Part shown: positions 51,427-59,028 of the stretch, in pieces
Layout of the letters: every line of letters starts with the position of its first letter
How positions within the stretch are numbered: the first letter of the stretch is position 1
Origin: Faecalibacterium prausnitzii
GTDB lineage: Bacteria; Bacillota; Clostridia; Oscillospirales; Ruminococcaceae
Assembly: GCF_003287495.1 (NCBI RefSeq)
Contig: NZ_PRLE01000002.1
Location: 310,001-374,000 of the forward strand
Reading direction: 5' to 3'
DNA: 64,000 bases
The notes under the pieces: generated by a model
The model's database searches: none
What the model was told of the DNA's origin: nothing
What the model saw: the letters and a program-made list of their open reading frames with translations, nothing else
Made by a program: the position numbers and the translations under genes

Positions 51427-52299
51427 ATGAAGATCGGTGTTATTGGCGCTGGCACTATGGGCCAGGGCATCGCAAAGGCATTTGCACAGGTTGAGGGCAA
51501 CACCGTTGCTCTGTGTGACATCAAGCAGGAGTGGGCCGAGAATGGTCTGGCAAAGATCAAAAAGGGCTACGAGAAGCTGATCGCTAAGGGCAAGATGACC
51601 CAGGAGAAAGTGGACGCCATCGTTGGCGCTATCACCCCGGGCCTGAAAGAGGACCTGTGCGCGGACTGCGACCTGATCGTTGAGGCTGCCTTTGAGGACA
51701 TGAAAGTCAAGCAGACCACCTTTGGCGAGCTGGATAAGATCTGCAAGCCCGAGTGCATCTTTGCTTCCAACACTTCCTCCCTGTCCATCACTGAGATCGG
51801 CAAGGGCCTGAGCCGCCCCATGATCGGTATGCACTTCTTCAACCCCGCAGACCGCATGAAGCTGATCGAGGTCATCGCAGGCTGCAACACTCCCGCTGAG
51901 ACCGTTGAGAAGATCAAGGAGATCTCCGTTGCCATTGGCAAGAACCCCGTGCAGGTCAACGAGGCTGCCGGCTTCGTCGTCAACCGCATCCTGATCCCCA
52001 TGATCAATGAGGCTGCATTCATCAAGATGGAGGGCGTCTCCAACATTGCTGGCATCGACACCGCTATGAAGCTGGGTGCAAACCACCCCATGGGACCCCT
52101 GGAGCTGGGCGACTTCATCGGCCTGGACATCTGCCTGGCCATCATGGACGTTCTGTACAAGGAGACCGGCGACAGCAAGTATCGTGCTTGCCCGCTGATC
52201 CGTAAGATGGTCCGCGGCGGCAACCTGGGCTGCAAGACCGGCAAGGGCTTCTACGTTTACAACGCAGACCGCACCAAGACCCCTGTTGATGAGCTGTAA
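51427..52299 (+). CDS. hbd: 3-hydroxybutyryl-CoA dehydrogenase
   Basis: 290-aa NAD(P)-linked enzyme reducing acetoacetyl-CoA to 3-hydroxybutyryl-CoA. Rossmann loop 'KIGVIGAGTMGQGIAKAF', catalytic His in 'MIGMHFFNPADRMKLIEV', and 'GFVVNRILIPMINEAAF' leading into the C-terminal dimer domain ending 'CKTGKGFYVYNADR'. AAAGGAGAG before the ATG. Third gene of the operon; a short hairpin (CTTTCCCC/GGGGAGAG) lies in the crt-hbd gap. Confidence 0.95.
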   Translation: MKIGVIGAGTMGQGIAKAFAQVEGNTVALCDIKQEWAENGLAKIKKGYEKLIAKGKMTQEKVDAIVGAITPGLKEDLCADCDLIVEAAFEDMKVKQTTFGELDKICKPECIFASNTSSLSITEIGKGLSRPMIGMHFFNPADRMKLIEVIAGCNTPAETVEKIKEISVAIGKNPVQVNEAAGFVVNRILIPMINEAAFIKMEGVSNIAGIDTAMKLGANHPMGPLELGDFIGLDICLAIMDVLYKETGDSKYRACPLIRKMVRGGNLGCKTGKGFYVYNADRTKTPVDEL

Positions 52300-52315
52300 T
52301 TTCTGAAAAACGTTT

Positions 52316-52343
52316 CTCCCGGCCGCGGGAAAGCGGTCGGGAG
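52316..52343 (+). promoter_or_regulatory. Intercistronic hairpin hbd-bcd
   Basis: CTCCCGGCCGC and GCGGTCGGGAG (one wobble) with a 6-nt loop, 70 nt before bcd. Same kind of GC-rich hairpin as in the thl-crt gap. Confidence 0.65.
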
Positions 52344-52413
52344 GAATTTGTTTGCACTGAGCGGACAAGCACTGCTCAGGAACTGAAAAAATACCCGTTA
52401 GGAGGATATAGCG

Positions 52414-53583
52414 ATGGATTTTACTCTGTCCAAGCAGCAGCAGATGGTACAGAAGATGTACCGCGAGTTTGCTGAAAACGAAGTCAAGCCCCTGGCTAAG
52501 AAAGTTGACGCCGAAGAGTACTTCCCCAAAGAGACCGTCGAGAAGATGGGCAAGCTGGGTATGATGGGCATTTATTTCCCCACTTCCGTGGGTGGCGCAG
52601 GCGGCGATGTCCTGTCCTACGTCATGGCAGTTGAGGAGCTGAGCAAGGTCTGCGGCACCACCGGTGTCATCGTCTCTGCTCATACCAGCCTGTGCGCTGC
52701 TCCTATTTATGAGAATGGCACCCCTGAGCAGAAAGCAAAGTACCTGCCCAAGCTGTGCAGTGGCGAGTGGCTGGGCGCTTTCGGCCTGACCGAGCCGGGC
52801 GCTGGCACCGATGCACAGGGCCAGCAGACCATTGCTAAGGAAGATGGCGATTACTGGGTGCTGAACGGCTCCAAGATCTTCATCACCAACGCTGGCTTTG
52901 CTGATGTGTTCATCGTCATCGCCGTTACCGATAACGTGCTGGATAAGCGCGGTCGTCCCACGAAGCTCTGCTCTGCCTTCATCGTGGAGCGTACCGACCC
53001 GGGCTTCTCCGTCGGCAAGGCTGAGGACAAGATGGGCATTCGCGGTTCTTCTACCTGCGAGCTGATCTTTGAGGACTGCCGCATCCCGAAAGACCGTATG
53101 CTGGGCGTGCGCGGCAAGGGCTTCCAGCTGGCTATGGCTACCCTGGACGGCGGCCGTATCGGCATCGCTTCCCAGGCTCTGGGCATTGCCGAGGGCGCTC
53201 TGGAAGAGACCGTTGCATACGTCAAAGAGCGTAAGCAGTTCGGCCGCAGCATTTCCGCTTTCCAGAACACCCAGTTCGAGCTGGCTGAGATGAAAGCCCG
53301 CGTGGAAGCTGCCAAGTACCTGGTCTATGCAGCTGCTCTGAAGAAGCAGCAGGCTATGGACGGTGCAAAGGTCCGCTATAGTGTTGAGGCCGCTCAGGCC
53401 AAGCTGATCGCAGCCCGCACCGCCAGCGACGTGACCCGCCGCTGCCTGCAGCTGTTCGGCGGCTACGGCTACACTCGTGACTATCCCATCGAGCGCATGA
53501 TGCGCGATGCCAAGATCACTGAGATCTATGAGGGCACCAGCGAAGTGCAGATGATGGTCATTTCCGGCGCTCTGCTGAAGTAA
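52414..53583 (+). CDS. bcd: Butyryl-CoA dehydrogenase
   Basis: 389-aa acyl-CoA dehydrogenase reducing crotonyl-CoA to butyryl-CoA with electrons from EtfAB; in anaerobes this complex bifurcates electrons to ferredoxin. FAD/substrate motif 'LGAFGLTEPGAGTDAQGQQT', 'QLFGGYGYTRDYPIERMMRD' and catalytic Glu in 'ITEIYEGTSEVQMMVISG'. AGGAGG upstream of ATG 52414. Directly followed by etfB. Confidence 0.95.
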   Translation: MDFTLSKQQQMVQKMYREFAENEVKPLAKKVDAEEYFPKETVEKMGKLGMMGIYFPTSVGGAGGDVLSYVMAVEELSKVCGTTGVIVSAHTSLCAAPIYENGTPEQKAKYLPKLCSGEWLGAFGLTEPGAGTDAQGQQTIAKEDGDYWVLNGSKIFITNAGFADVFIVIAVTDNVLDKRGRPTKLCSAFIVERTDPGFSVGKAEDKMGIRGSSTCELIFEDCRIPKDRMLGVRGKGFQLAMATLDGGRIGIASQALGIAEGALEETVAYVKERKQFGRSISAFQNTQFELAEMKARVEAAKYLVYAAALKKQQAMDGAKVRYSVEAAQAKLIAARTASDVTRRCLQLFGGYGYTRDYPIERMMRDAKITEIYEGTSEVQMMVISGALLK

Positions 53584-53600
53584 GGGAGGCAAGATTTACA

Positions 53601-54395
53601 ATGAAAGCAATTGTTTGTGTAAAGCAGGTTCCTGATACCTCCGGTAAGGTGGCCGTCAAGGCGGACGGTACGCTGGACCGTGCCTCCATGGCAACCATCA
53701 CCAACCCCGATGACCTGAACGCTCTGGAGGCTGCCCTGAAGCTCAAGGACGCCACCGGCTGCGAGGTCGTTGTTGTCACCATGGGTCCCCCGCCGGCAGA
53801 GGGTATGCTGCGTGAGCTGCTGGCCCGCGGCGCTGACAAGGCGGTTCTGGTTTCCGGCCGTGAGTTCGGCGGTTCTGATACCTTTGCAACCAGCCAGATC
53901 CTGGCTGCTGCTGTCAATAAGATCGGCGTTGGCCCCGAGGACGTTGTCTTCTGCGGCCGTCAGGCAATCGATGGCGATACCGCTCAGGTTGGCCCGCAGA
54001 TCGCAGAGAAGCTGCACCTGCCTCAGGTGACCTACGTTGCCGACATCCAGAAAGACGGCAACACCCTGACCGTGAAGCGTATGCTGGAAGACGGCTACAT
54101 GATGGTCAAGGTTCAGACTCCCTGCCTGCTGACCTGCATCAAGGAGCTGAACGAGCCCCGCTACATGAGCGTCAATGGCATCTTCACCTGCTACGACAAG
54201 CCGATGGAAGTGTTCGATTACAACGCTCTGAAGGACGATCCGCTGATCGAGGTCGATACCATCGGTCTGAAGGGTTCTCCGACGAACGTCTTTAAGTCCT
54301 TCACTCCTCCGCAGAAGGGCGCAGGTACCATGCTGAAGGGCGACGATGTCGCTGCTCAGCTGGCTGGTATCCTGGCCAAGAAGCACCTGATCTGA
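53601..54395 (+). CDS. etfB: Electron transfer flavoprotein beta subunit
   Basis: 264-aa subunit, start 'MKAIVCVKQVPDTSGKVAVK', AMP/FAD-binding region 'CGRQAIDGDTAQVGPQIAEK' and signature '(T)PCLLTCIKELNEPRYMS'. In butyrate producers EtfB binds the bifurcating FAD and takes electrons from NADH. Starts 17 nt after bcd (GGGAGGC site), ends 21 nt before etfA. The order bcd-etfB-etfA is the standard bifurcating module. Confidence 0.95.
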   Translation: MKAIVCVKQVPDTSGKVAVKADGTLDRASMATITNPDDLNALEAALKLKDATGCEVVVVTMGPPPAEGMLRELLARGADKAVLVSGREFGGSDTFATSQILAAAVNKIGVGPEDVVFCGRQAIDGDTAQVGPQIAEKLHLPQVTYVADIQKDGNTLTVKRMLEDGYMMVKVQTPCLLTCIKELNEPRYMSVNGIFTCYDKPMEVFDYNALKDDPLIEVDTIGLKGSPTNVFKSFTPPQKGAGTMLKGDDVAAQLAGILAKKHLI

Positions 54396-54416
54396 TGAAA
54401 GGAGCATAGGATTACA

Positions 54417-55511
54417 ATGGCTGATTTTAACGAGTACAAGGGCGTATGGGTCTTCTGTGAGCAGCGCCAGGGCAAACTGATGCCCACCGATTTCGAGCTG
54501 GTCAGCGAGGCCCGTAAGCTGGCTGACGAGCTGAACTGCGAGGTCACCGGCCTGCTGCTGGGCGACAACGTGGAAGGCATTGCCAAGGAGCTGGGCGGCT
54601 ATGGTGCCGATAAGGTCATGGTCTGCGAGAGCCCGCTGCTGAAAGACTACACCACCGACGCTTACACCAAGGTCCTCTGCGACATGGTCAACGAGTACAA
54701 GCCCGAGGCCCTGCTGATCGGCGCGACCAATATTGGCCGCGATCTGGGCCCCCGCTGCGCAGCCCGTCTGCACACCGGCCTGACCGCTGATGCCACCCAC
54801 CTGGATGTGGATACCGCAAAGTATGTCGAGTTTCTGAAAGAGAGCTCTACCATCGACCTCTCCAAGCAGAAGTTCGATTATGAGGATCGCAACCTGAAGA
54901 TGACCCGTCCCGCATTCGGCGGCCATCTGATGGCTACCATCATCTGCCCCCGCTTCCGTCCCCAGATGTCCACTGTCCGTCCCGGCGTTATGAAGAAGGC
55001 TCCGTTCGATCAGGCTAAGGCTGATGCCTGCCAGATTGTGAAGCCCGCATTCAGCCTGACCGCTGACGACATCAAGACCGAAGTGCTGAGCGTTGAGAAG
55101 GCCGCTGAGAAGCTGGTCGATCTGATCGGCGCGGACGTGATCGTCTCTGTGGGCCGCGGCATCAGCAAGGATGTCAACAAGGGCATCGAGCTGGCTGAGC
55201 AGCTGGCGGCAGCCCTGGGCGGCGGCGTGGTCGGCGCTTCCCGTGCCGTGACCGATGCAGGCTGGATGACTGCTGACCATCAGGTCGGTCAGACCGGCAA
55301 GACCGTGCACCCCAAGATCTATGTGGCTCTGGGTATTTCCGGTGCCATCCAGCACACCGCAGGTATGCAGGATTCTGAGTGCATCATCGCTGTCAACAAG
55401 AATGAGGGCGCACCCATCTTTGGTGTGGCCGATTACGGCATCGTGGGCGATCTGTTCAAGGTCGTGCCCGAGCTGGTCAAGCAGATCGAGGCAGCCAAGG
55501 CTGCTCAGTGA
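54417..55511 (+). CDS. etfA: Electron transfer flavoprotein alpha subunit
   Basis: 364-aa subunit carrying the electron-shuttling FAD. The N-terminal domain begins 'YKGVWVFCEQRQGKLMPTDF'. The C-terminal FAD signature runs from 'GGGVVGASRAVTDAGWM' through 'YVALGISGAIQHTAGMQDSE' to 'VADYGIVGDLFKVVPELV'. AAAGGAG before the ATG. Last gene of the operon, closed by a strong terminator. Confidence 0.95.
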   Translation: MADFNEYKGVWVFCEQRQGKLMPTDFELVSEARKLADELNCEVTGLLLGDNVEGIAKELGGYGADKVMVCESPLLKDYTTDAYTKVLCDMVNEYKPEALLIGATNIGRDLGPRCAARLHTGLTADATHLDVDTAKYVEFLKESSTIDLSKQKFDYEDRNLKMTRPAFGGHLMATIICPRFRPQMSTVRPGVMKKAPFDQAKADACQIVKPAFSLTADDIKTEVLSVEKAAEKLVDLIGADVIVSVGRGISKDVNKGIELAEQLAAALGGGVVGASRAVTDAGWMTADHQVGQTGKTVHPKIYVALGISGAIQHTAGMQDSECIIAVNKNEGAPIFGVADYGIVGDLFKVVPELVKQIEAAKAAQ

Positions 55512-55533
55512 TCTGAGAAGTTTTGAACATTGA

Positions 55534-55569
55534 GAGAGGGCGGTACCGGAGAGCCGCCCTCTCTTTTTT
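55534..55569 (+). terminator. Terminator of the butyrate operon
   Basis: GAGAGGGCGG and CCGCCCTCTC perfect arms, then TTTTTT. Confidence 0.93.
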
Positions 55570-55641
55570 GTTTGCAAAAGGCAGGGGGAGACGGATCACG
55601 ACAGGATGTGAAAAAAATTTGCAATTTCTGACGGTTTACGG

Positions 55642-55670
55642 TTGACAGGGGTGACAGGCCGTGCTATACT
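55642..55670 (+). promoter_or_regulatory. Consensus sigma-70 promoter of the CAP-protein gene
   Basis: TTGACA (55642-55647), exactly 17 nt, TATACT (55665-55670). Transcription would start about 100 nt before the first riboswitch, giving a ~415-nt leader. Confidence 0.88.
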
Positions 55671-55765
55671 ACAGCTGTGGAAAGCAGAGTGCTGAAAAGC
55701 AGAATACTTTCCCCTGAGGATAAGTTTCCGGAAGGCTCCTGAAAAGGAGACTGCGAATTGAATAT

Positions 55766-55885
55766 TTAGCAAAATGACCGAAAGGTTATGACGCAAAGCT
55801 ATAGGGCCTGTAAAATGGCAGCCAGTTGCACATTACTTGTATGAGTGTTGTTTTGCTATCTGTTGCAATTCAATGCTCTTTTTCT
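55766..55885 (+). ncRNA. Cyclic di-GMP-I (GEMM) riboswitch 1 with terminator
   Basis: Aptamer ~55766-55833: a GAAA tetraloop in the P1b hairpin (TGACC-GAAA-GGTTA), the conserved core GACGCAAAGC, a second stem around AGGGCCT, and ATGGCAGCC closing with GTTGC against GCAAA. The expression platform follows: GAGTGTTG and CAATGCTC arms then TTTTTC (55843-55885). A TAGCAAAA / TTTTGCTA pairing between aptamer 5' side and the terminator loop suggests alternative folds. Confidence 0.88.
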
Positions 55886-55945
55886 TTTGCCTGAAAAGAA
55901 ACGCAGTCTTCGGAGTTCGTTGAAGAGATTGTAAATTTTCATAAA

Positions 55946-56062
55946 CCGGCAAAGCAGTCGAAAGGCTGTGACGCAAAGCTATAGGGCCTGTAAAATGGCA
56001 GCCAGTTGCACCTTGAAAGAGTATTGTATCCGCTCTTGGTGCGTTTACAATGCTCTTTTTTT
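55946..56062 (+). ncRNA. Cyclic di-GMP-I (GEMM) riboswitch 2 with terminator
   Basis: Second aptamer ~55946-56012, with 43 nt (55969-56011) identical to the first copy; P1b is GCAGTC-GAAA-GGCTGT. Its terminator is AAAGAGTATTGTA paired with TACAATGCTCTTT plus T run (56016-56062). An alternative GCACC/GGTGC pairing could compete. Located 29 nt upstream of the CAP-protein start. Confidence 0.9.
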
Positions 56063-56090
56063 GCAACATCGTCAACGAGGAGTCTTGAAT

Positions 56091-56951
56091 ATGCGTAAGA
56101 ACAATGTTCTGAAAATGATGCTCTGCATTGTTATGCTGTGCGTCGTATCCGCTTTTGCAGCATCTGCTTCCGCTGCTTCCAGCAGCGAGAGCGAGCAGTT
56201 CCTGCAGCTGATCAACATGGAGCGTGCAAAGGCTGGCGTTTCTGCCGTGACCATCGGCAGCCAGAACCTGAACGACGCCGCTCAGGCTCGTGCACAGGAG
56301 CTCACCTCCCGTTATTCTTATGTCCGTCCCAATGGCCAGCGCGAGTTCACCATCCTCAGCGAGTATGGCGTGACCGATGCTTCCGTGGGCGAAGCTTACT
56401 GGGCAGGCACCGAGACTCCGGAAGAGACCGTTGCAGCCTGGATGAGCAATGATTACTTCCGCGCCTGCCTGCTGGATGGCAATGTCAAGAACATTGGCGT
56501 CGGCCACTATCATGGCGGTGAGTACGGCGATTACTGGGTGGTCATCTGCACCTACCCCGTGAACGCTGACGAGTTCTCTCAGCAGGTTATGACACTGGTC
56601 AACAAAGAGCGCACCAGCCGCGGCCTGAACGCCCTGGTTCTGGGCGGTGCAAACCTGAACGCCGCTACCGAGCTCCGCGCTCGTGAGCTGGCAGAGGTCA
56701 ACTCCCACACCCGTCCCGATGGTACCAGCTGCTTCACCGTGCTGAACACCTTTAACGTGAAAGATCAGGCCGTTGGCGAAGTTGCTGCCTGGGGCAGCCG
56801 CAGCCCGGAAGAGGTCGTCAATTCCTGGATGAATTCCGATGGCCACCGTGCCATCCTCCTCGATCCAGAAGCCCGCAAGATGTGCGTTTCTTGCTACTAT
56901 GACACCAACAGCGATTACGGTACCAACTGGGCAATGCTGGTCACCGAGTGA
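56091..56951 (+). CDS. Secreted protein with two CAP/SCP domains
   Basis: 286-aa exported protein. Signal peptide 'MRKNNVLKMMLCIVMLCVVS' with likely cleavage after ASA (~29). Two CAP domains follow in tandem: ~35-155 ('FLQLINMERAKAGVSAVTIG', 'VGEAYWAGTETPEETVAAWM') and ~160-286 ('VMTLVNKERTSRGLNALVLG', 'NSWMNSDGHRAILLDPEARK'). The second keeps the usual His motifs (VNSHTRPDG, GHR); the first has lost them in part (RYSYVRPNG). Function of bacterial CAP proteins is mostly unknown; adhesion or sterol/lipid binding are proposed for relatives. Controlled by two tandem c-di-GMP riboswitches, so likely a surface or biofilm-state factor. Confidence 0.88.
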   Translation: MRKNNVLKMMLCIVMLCVVSAFAASASAASSSESEQFLQLINMERAKAGVSAVTIGSQNLNDAAQARAQELTSRYSYVRPNGQREFTILSEYGVTDASVGEAYWAGTETPEETVAAWMSNDYFRACLLDGNVKNIGVGHYHGGEYGDYWVVICTYPVNADEFSQQVMTLVNKERTSRGLNALVLGGANLNAATELRARELAEVNSHTRPDGTSCFTVLNTFNVKDQAVGEVAAWGSRSPEEVVNSWMNSDGHRAILLDPEARKMCVSCYYDTNSDYGTNWAMLVTE

Positions 56952-56982
56952 TCCACAATCAAATACATAAGCCATTACCGTG

Positions 56983-57021
56983 GCCCGACAGATGCGCAGG
57001 AACATTTGTCGGGCTTTTTTT
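56983..57021 (+). terminator. Terminator of the CAP-protein gene
   Basis: GCCCGACA and TGTCGGGC arms with a 16-nt loop, then TTTTTTT. Confidence 0.9.
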
Positions 57022-57180
57022 GTATTCTTTTTTATGTTATACTTATTTTGATAAGAAACCTCTCAAACCGCGCTTTGGCGCGGTCAGCCGTCCTCCCTCT
57101 GTCGCTGACGCGGCATCTCCCTCCGGCCGGAGGGAGTCTGTCCTGCCAGGGGAGCCGGAGAGAGGATAGGGAGGAAGACT

Positions 57181-57801
57181 GTGGAGGATTATCGCACCAT
57201 ACGGGGCACGGCCATTGGCGAGTACGAAGAAAAAAAGAGCCGCTTTATTGCGCAGCTCTCCTTTGCGGACAGCGAGGAGGCCGCTGTGGCATTTCTGGAA
57301 AAAGTGCGGGCGGAAAACCGCACCGCCCGCCACAACGTCTATGCCTACCGCCTGAGGGAGGGTAACCGGGAGCGCTACTCCGACGACGGCGAACCGGCGA
57401 AGACGGCGGGCACCCCGGCACTGGAAGTGCTGCAGCACAGCGGCCTGACCGACCTCATCGTGGTGGTGACCCGGTACTTTGGCGGGGTGCTGCTGGGCAC
57501 GGGCGGCCTGGTACGGGCTTACACCACGGCTACGGCCCGGGCACTGGAAAATGCGGAGGTCGTCACGGTGCGCAGCGTCATTGAATTGAGCGTGACTGTG
57601 GATTACTCCCTCTATGAGCGGGCAAGCCTCCTGATCCAGGGGGCAGGGGCCAAGCTGGCCGAACCGGAATTCACGGATCGGGTGGCTCTGCGCTGGCAGA
57701 TGCCGGAGGGCACCGAGGGCCCGCTGCTGGAGCAGCTGCGGGAACTGACCCGGGGCGGGGCAAATGTGAGCGTTTCCAAGCCGTTTTACGCCCCGTTCTG
57801 A
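57181..57801 (+). CDS. YigZ/IMPACT family protein
   Basis: 206 aa. The UPF0029/IMPACT N-domain has 'GEYEEKKSRFIAQLSFADSE', 'ARHNVYAYRLREGNRERYSD' and the signature 'DDGEPAKTAGTPALEVLQ'. 'VVTRYFGGVLLGTGGLVRAY' follows, then a ~60-aa ferredoxin-like C-domain. The start is a GTG after AGGGAGGAAG. Bacterial YigZ is of unknown function; eukaryotic IMPACT/Yih1 modulates Gcn2. Stands alone, with a terminator after it. Confidence 0.9.
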   Translation: MEDYRTIRGTAIGEYEEKKSRFIAQLSFADSEEAAVAFLEKVRAENRTARHNVYAYRLREGNRERYSDDGEPAKTAGTPALEVLQHSGLTDLIVVVTRYFGGVLLGTGGLVRAYTTATARALENAEVVTVRSVIELSVTVDYSLYERASLLIQGAGAKLAEPEFTDRVALRWQMPEGTEGPLLEQLRELTRGGANVSVSKPFYAPF

Positions 57802-57827
57802 ACGGCTTGGATGGCAGAAAGAGAAAA

Positions 57828-57860
57828 TTTGGATGACAGGCAGAGGGCCTGCCATCCAAA
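57828..57860 (+). terminator. Terminator after the YigZ gene
   Basis: TTTGGATGACAGGC and GCCTGCCATCCAAA arms (one mismatch) with a short loop, followed by an A/T-rich stretch including TTTTATTTTT. Confidence 0.75.
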
Positions 57861-58008
57861 ATAAACTTTTATTTTTAGAATAGACAGGCATCTTCCCCCT
57901 TCGACAGCACAAATGCGGTACAATACTGTCAAGGCGCGGCGTTTGGGATCCGCTGCGTGCTGAGAAAGGGGAGAGCAGGACAACAGAACAGAAAGCGAGG
58001 GACTGTGG

Positions 58009-59007
58009 ATGAATGTGCGGGAACGTACCGAAGAGATCGAGCGGCTGACCCTTGCCCCCTGGGCGACGTTCAGCGATGCGAGCCGGGGAAAGCAGCGGCA
58101 GGAAGAGCCGGACGACATCCGGCCCGTGTTCCAGCGGGACAGGGACCGCGTCATCCACTGCAAGGCGTTCCGCCGCCTCAAACAGAAGACACAGGTCTTC
58201 CTCTCGCCGGAGGGCGACCTTTACCGCACTCGCCTGACCCATACGCTGGAAGTGACCCAGGTGGCCCGGACCATTGCCCGGGCGCTGCGGCTCAACGAGG
58301 ACCTGACCGAGGCCATCGGCCTGGCACACGACCTGGGCCACACGCCGTTTGGCCACGCGGGCGAAGCTGCCCTGAACAAGCTCTGCCCCGATGGCTTCAA
58401 GCACTATATGCAGAGCCTGCGGGTGGTGGACAAGCTGGAAAAAGAGGGCCTGGGCTTGAACCTGACCTGGGAGGTGCGGAACGGCATTGTGACCCACACC
58501 AAGGGTACCTGGGCGGCCACGCCGGAGGGGCGCATCGTCCGGATGGCGGATCAGATCGCGTTCGTCAACCACGATATCGAGGACGCCGTCCGGGCCGGTG
58601 TGCTGGACCCGGACATCCTGCCCAAGGAGTGCACGGCGGTGCTGGGCAATACCAAATCCGAACGCATCACCACCATGATCCGCAGCATCCTTGCCCACAG
58701 CGACGGAGACGTTGGCGTGGGAGCCGAGGAGCACGAAGCGTTTCTGGCCCTGAAAGATTTCATGTACGCCAACGTGTATGTGGACCGCACCGCCAAGCGG
58801 GAAGAGCAGAAAGTGGAAAAAGTGCTCACGGAGCTTTACGAATATTACCTGACCCACATTGATCAGATGTCCAACTTCTATTTGCAGCTGGCCTATCAGG
58901 AGGGGCGGGAGCGTGCGGTGACGGACTACATCAGCGGCATGAGCGATGAGTTTGCCATCCGGACGTTCGAAGATGTTTTTGTGCCCCGCAAATGGCACGT
59001 TCTTTAA
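58009..59007 (+). CDS. dgt: Deoxyguanosinetriphosphate triphosphohydrolase-like HD protein
   Basis: 332-aa HD-domain dNTPase of the short type, releasing triphosphate from dNTPs. 'VIHCKAFRRLKQKTQVFL', 'YRTRLTHTLEVTQVARTIA' (first His), 'LAHDLGHTPFGHAGEAAL' (His-Asp pair) and 'IAFVNHDIEDAV' (distal Asp) make up the metal site. First gene of dgt-dnaG-rpoD, 21 nt before dnaG. Confidence 0.92.
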   Translation: MNVRERTEEIERLTLAPWATFSDASRGKQRQEEPDDIRPVFQRDRDRVIHCKAFRRLKQKTQVFLSPEGDLYRTRLTHTLEVTQVARTIARALRLNEDLTEAIGLAHDLGHTPFGHAGEAALNKLCPDGFKHYMQSLRVVDKLEKEGLGLNLTWEVRNGIVTHTKGTWAATPEGRIVRMADQIAFVNHDIEDAVRAGVLDPDILPKECTAVLGNTKSERITTMIRSILAHSDGDVGVGAEEHEAFLALKDFMYANVYVDRTAKREEQKVEKVLTELYEYYLTHIDQMSNFYLQLAYQEGRERAVTDYISGMSDEFAIRTFEDVFVPRKWHVL

Positions 59008-59028
59008 AAAGGAGCAGCAAAAGAGACC

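Noticed and set aside
51409-55577. Two long minus-strand frames (727 and 683 codons) opposite hbd, bcd, etfB and etfA
   Set aside because: Antisense to conserved butyrate genes, with low-complexity shadow composition and no start signals.
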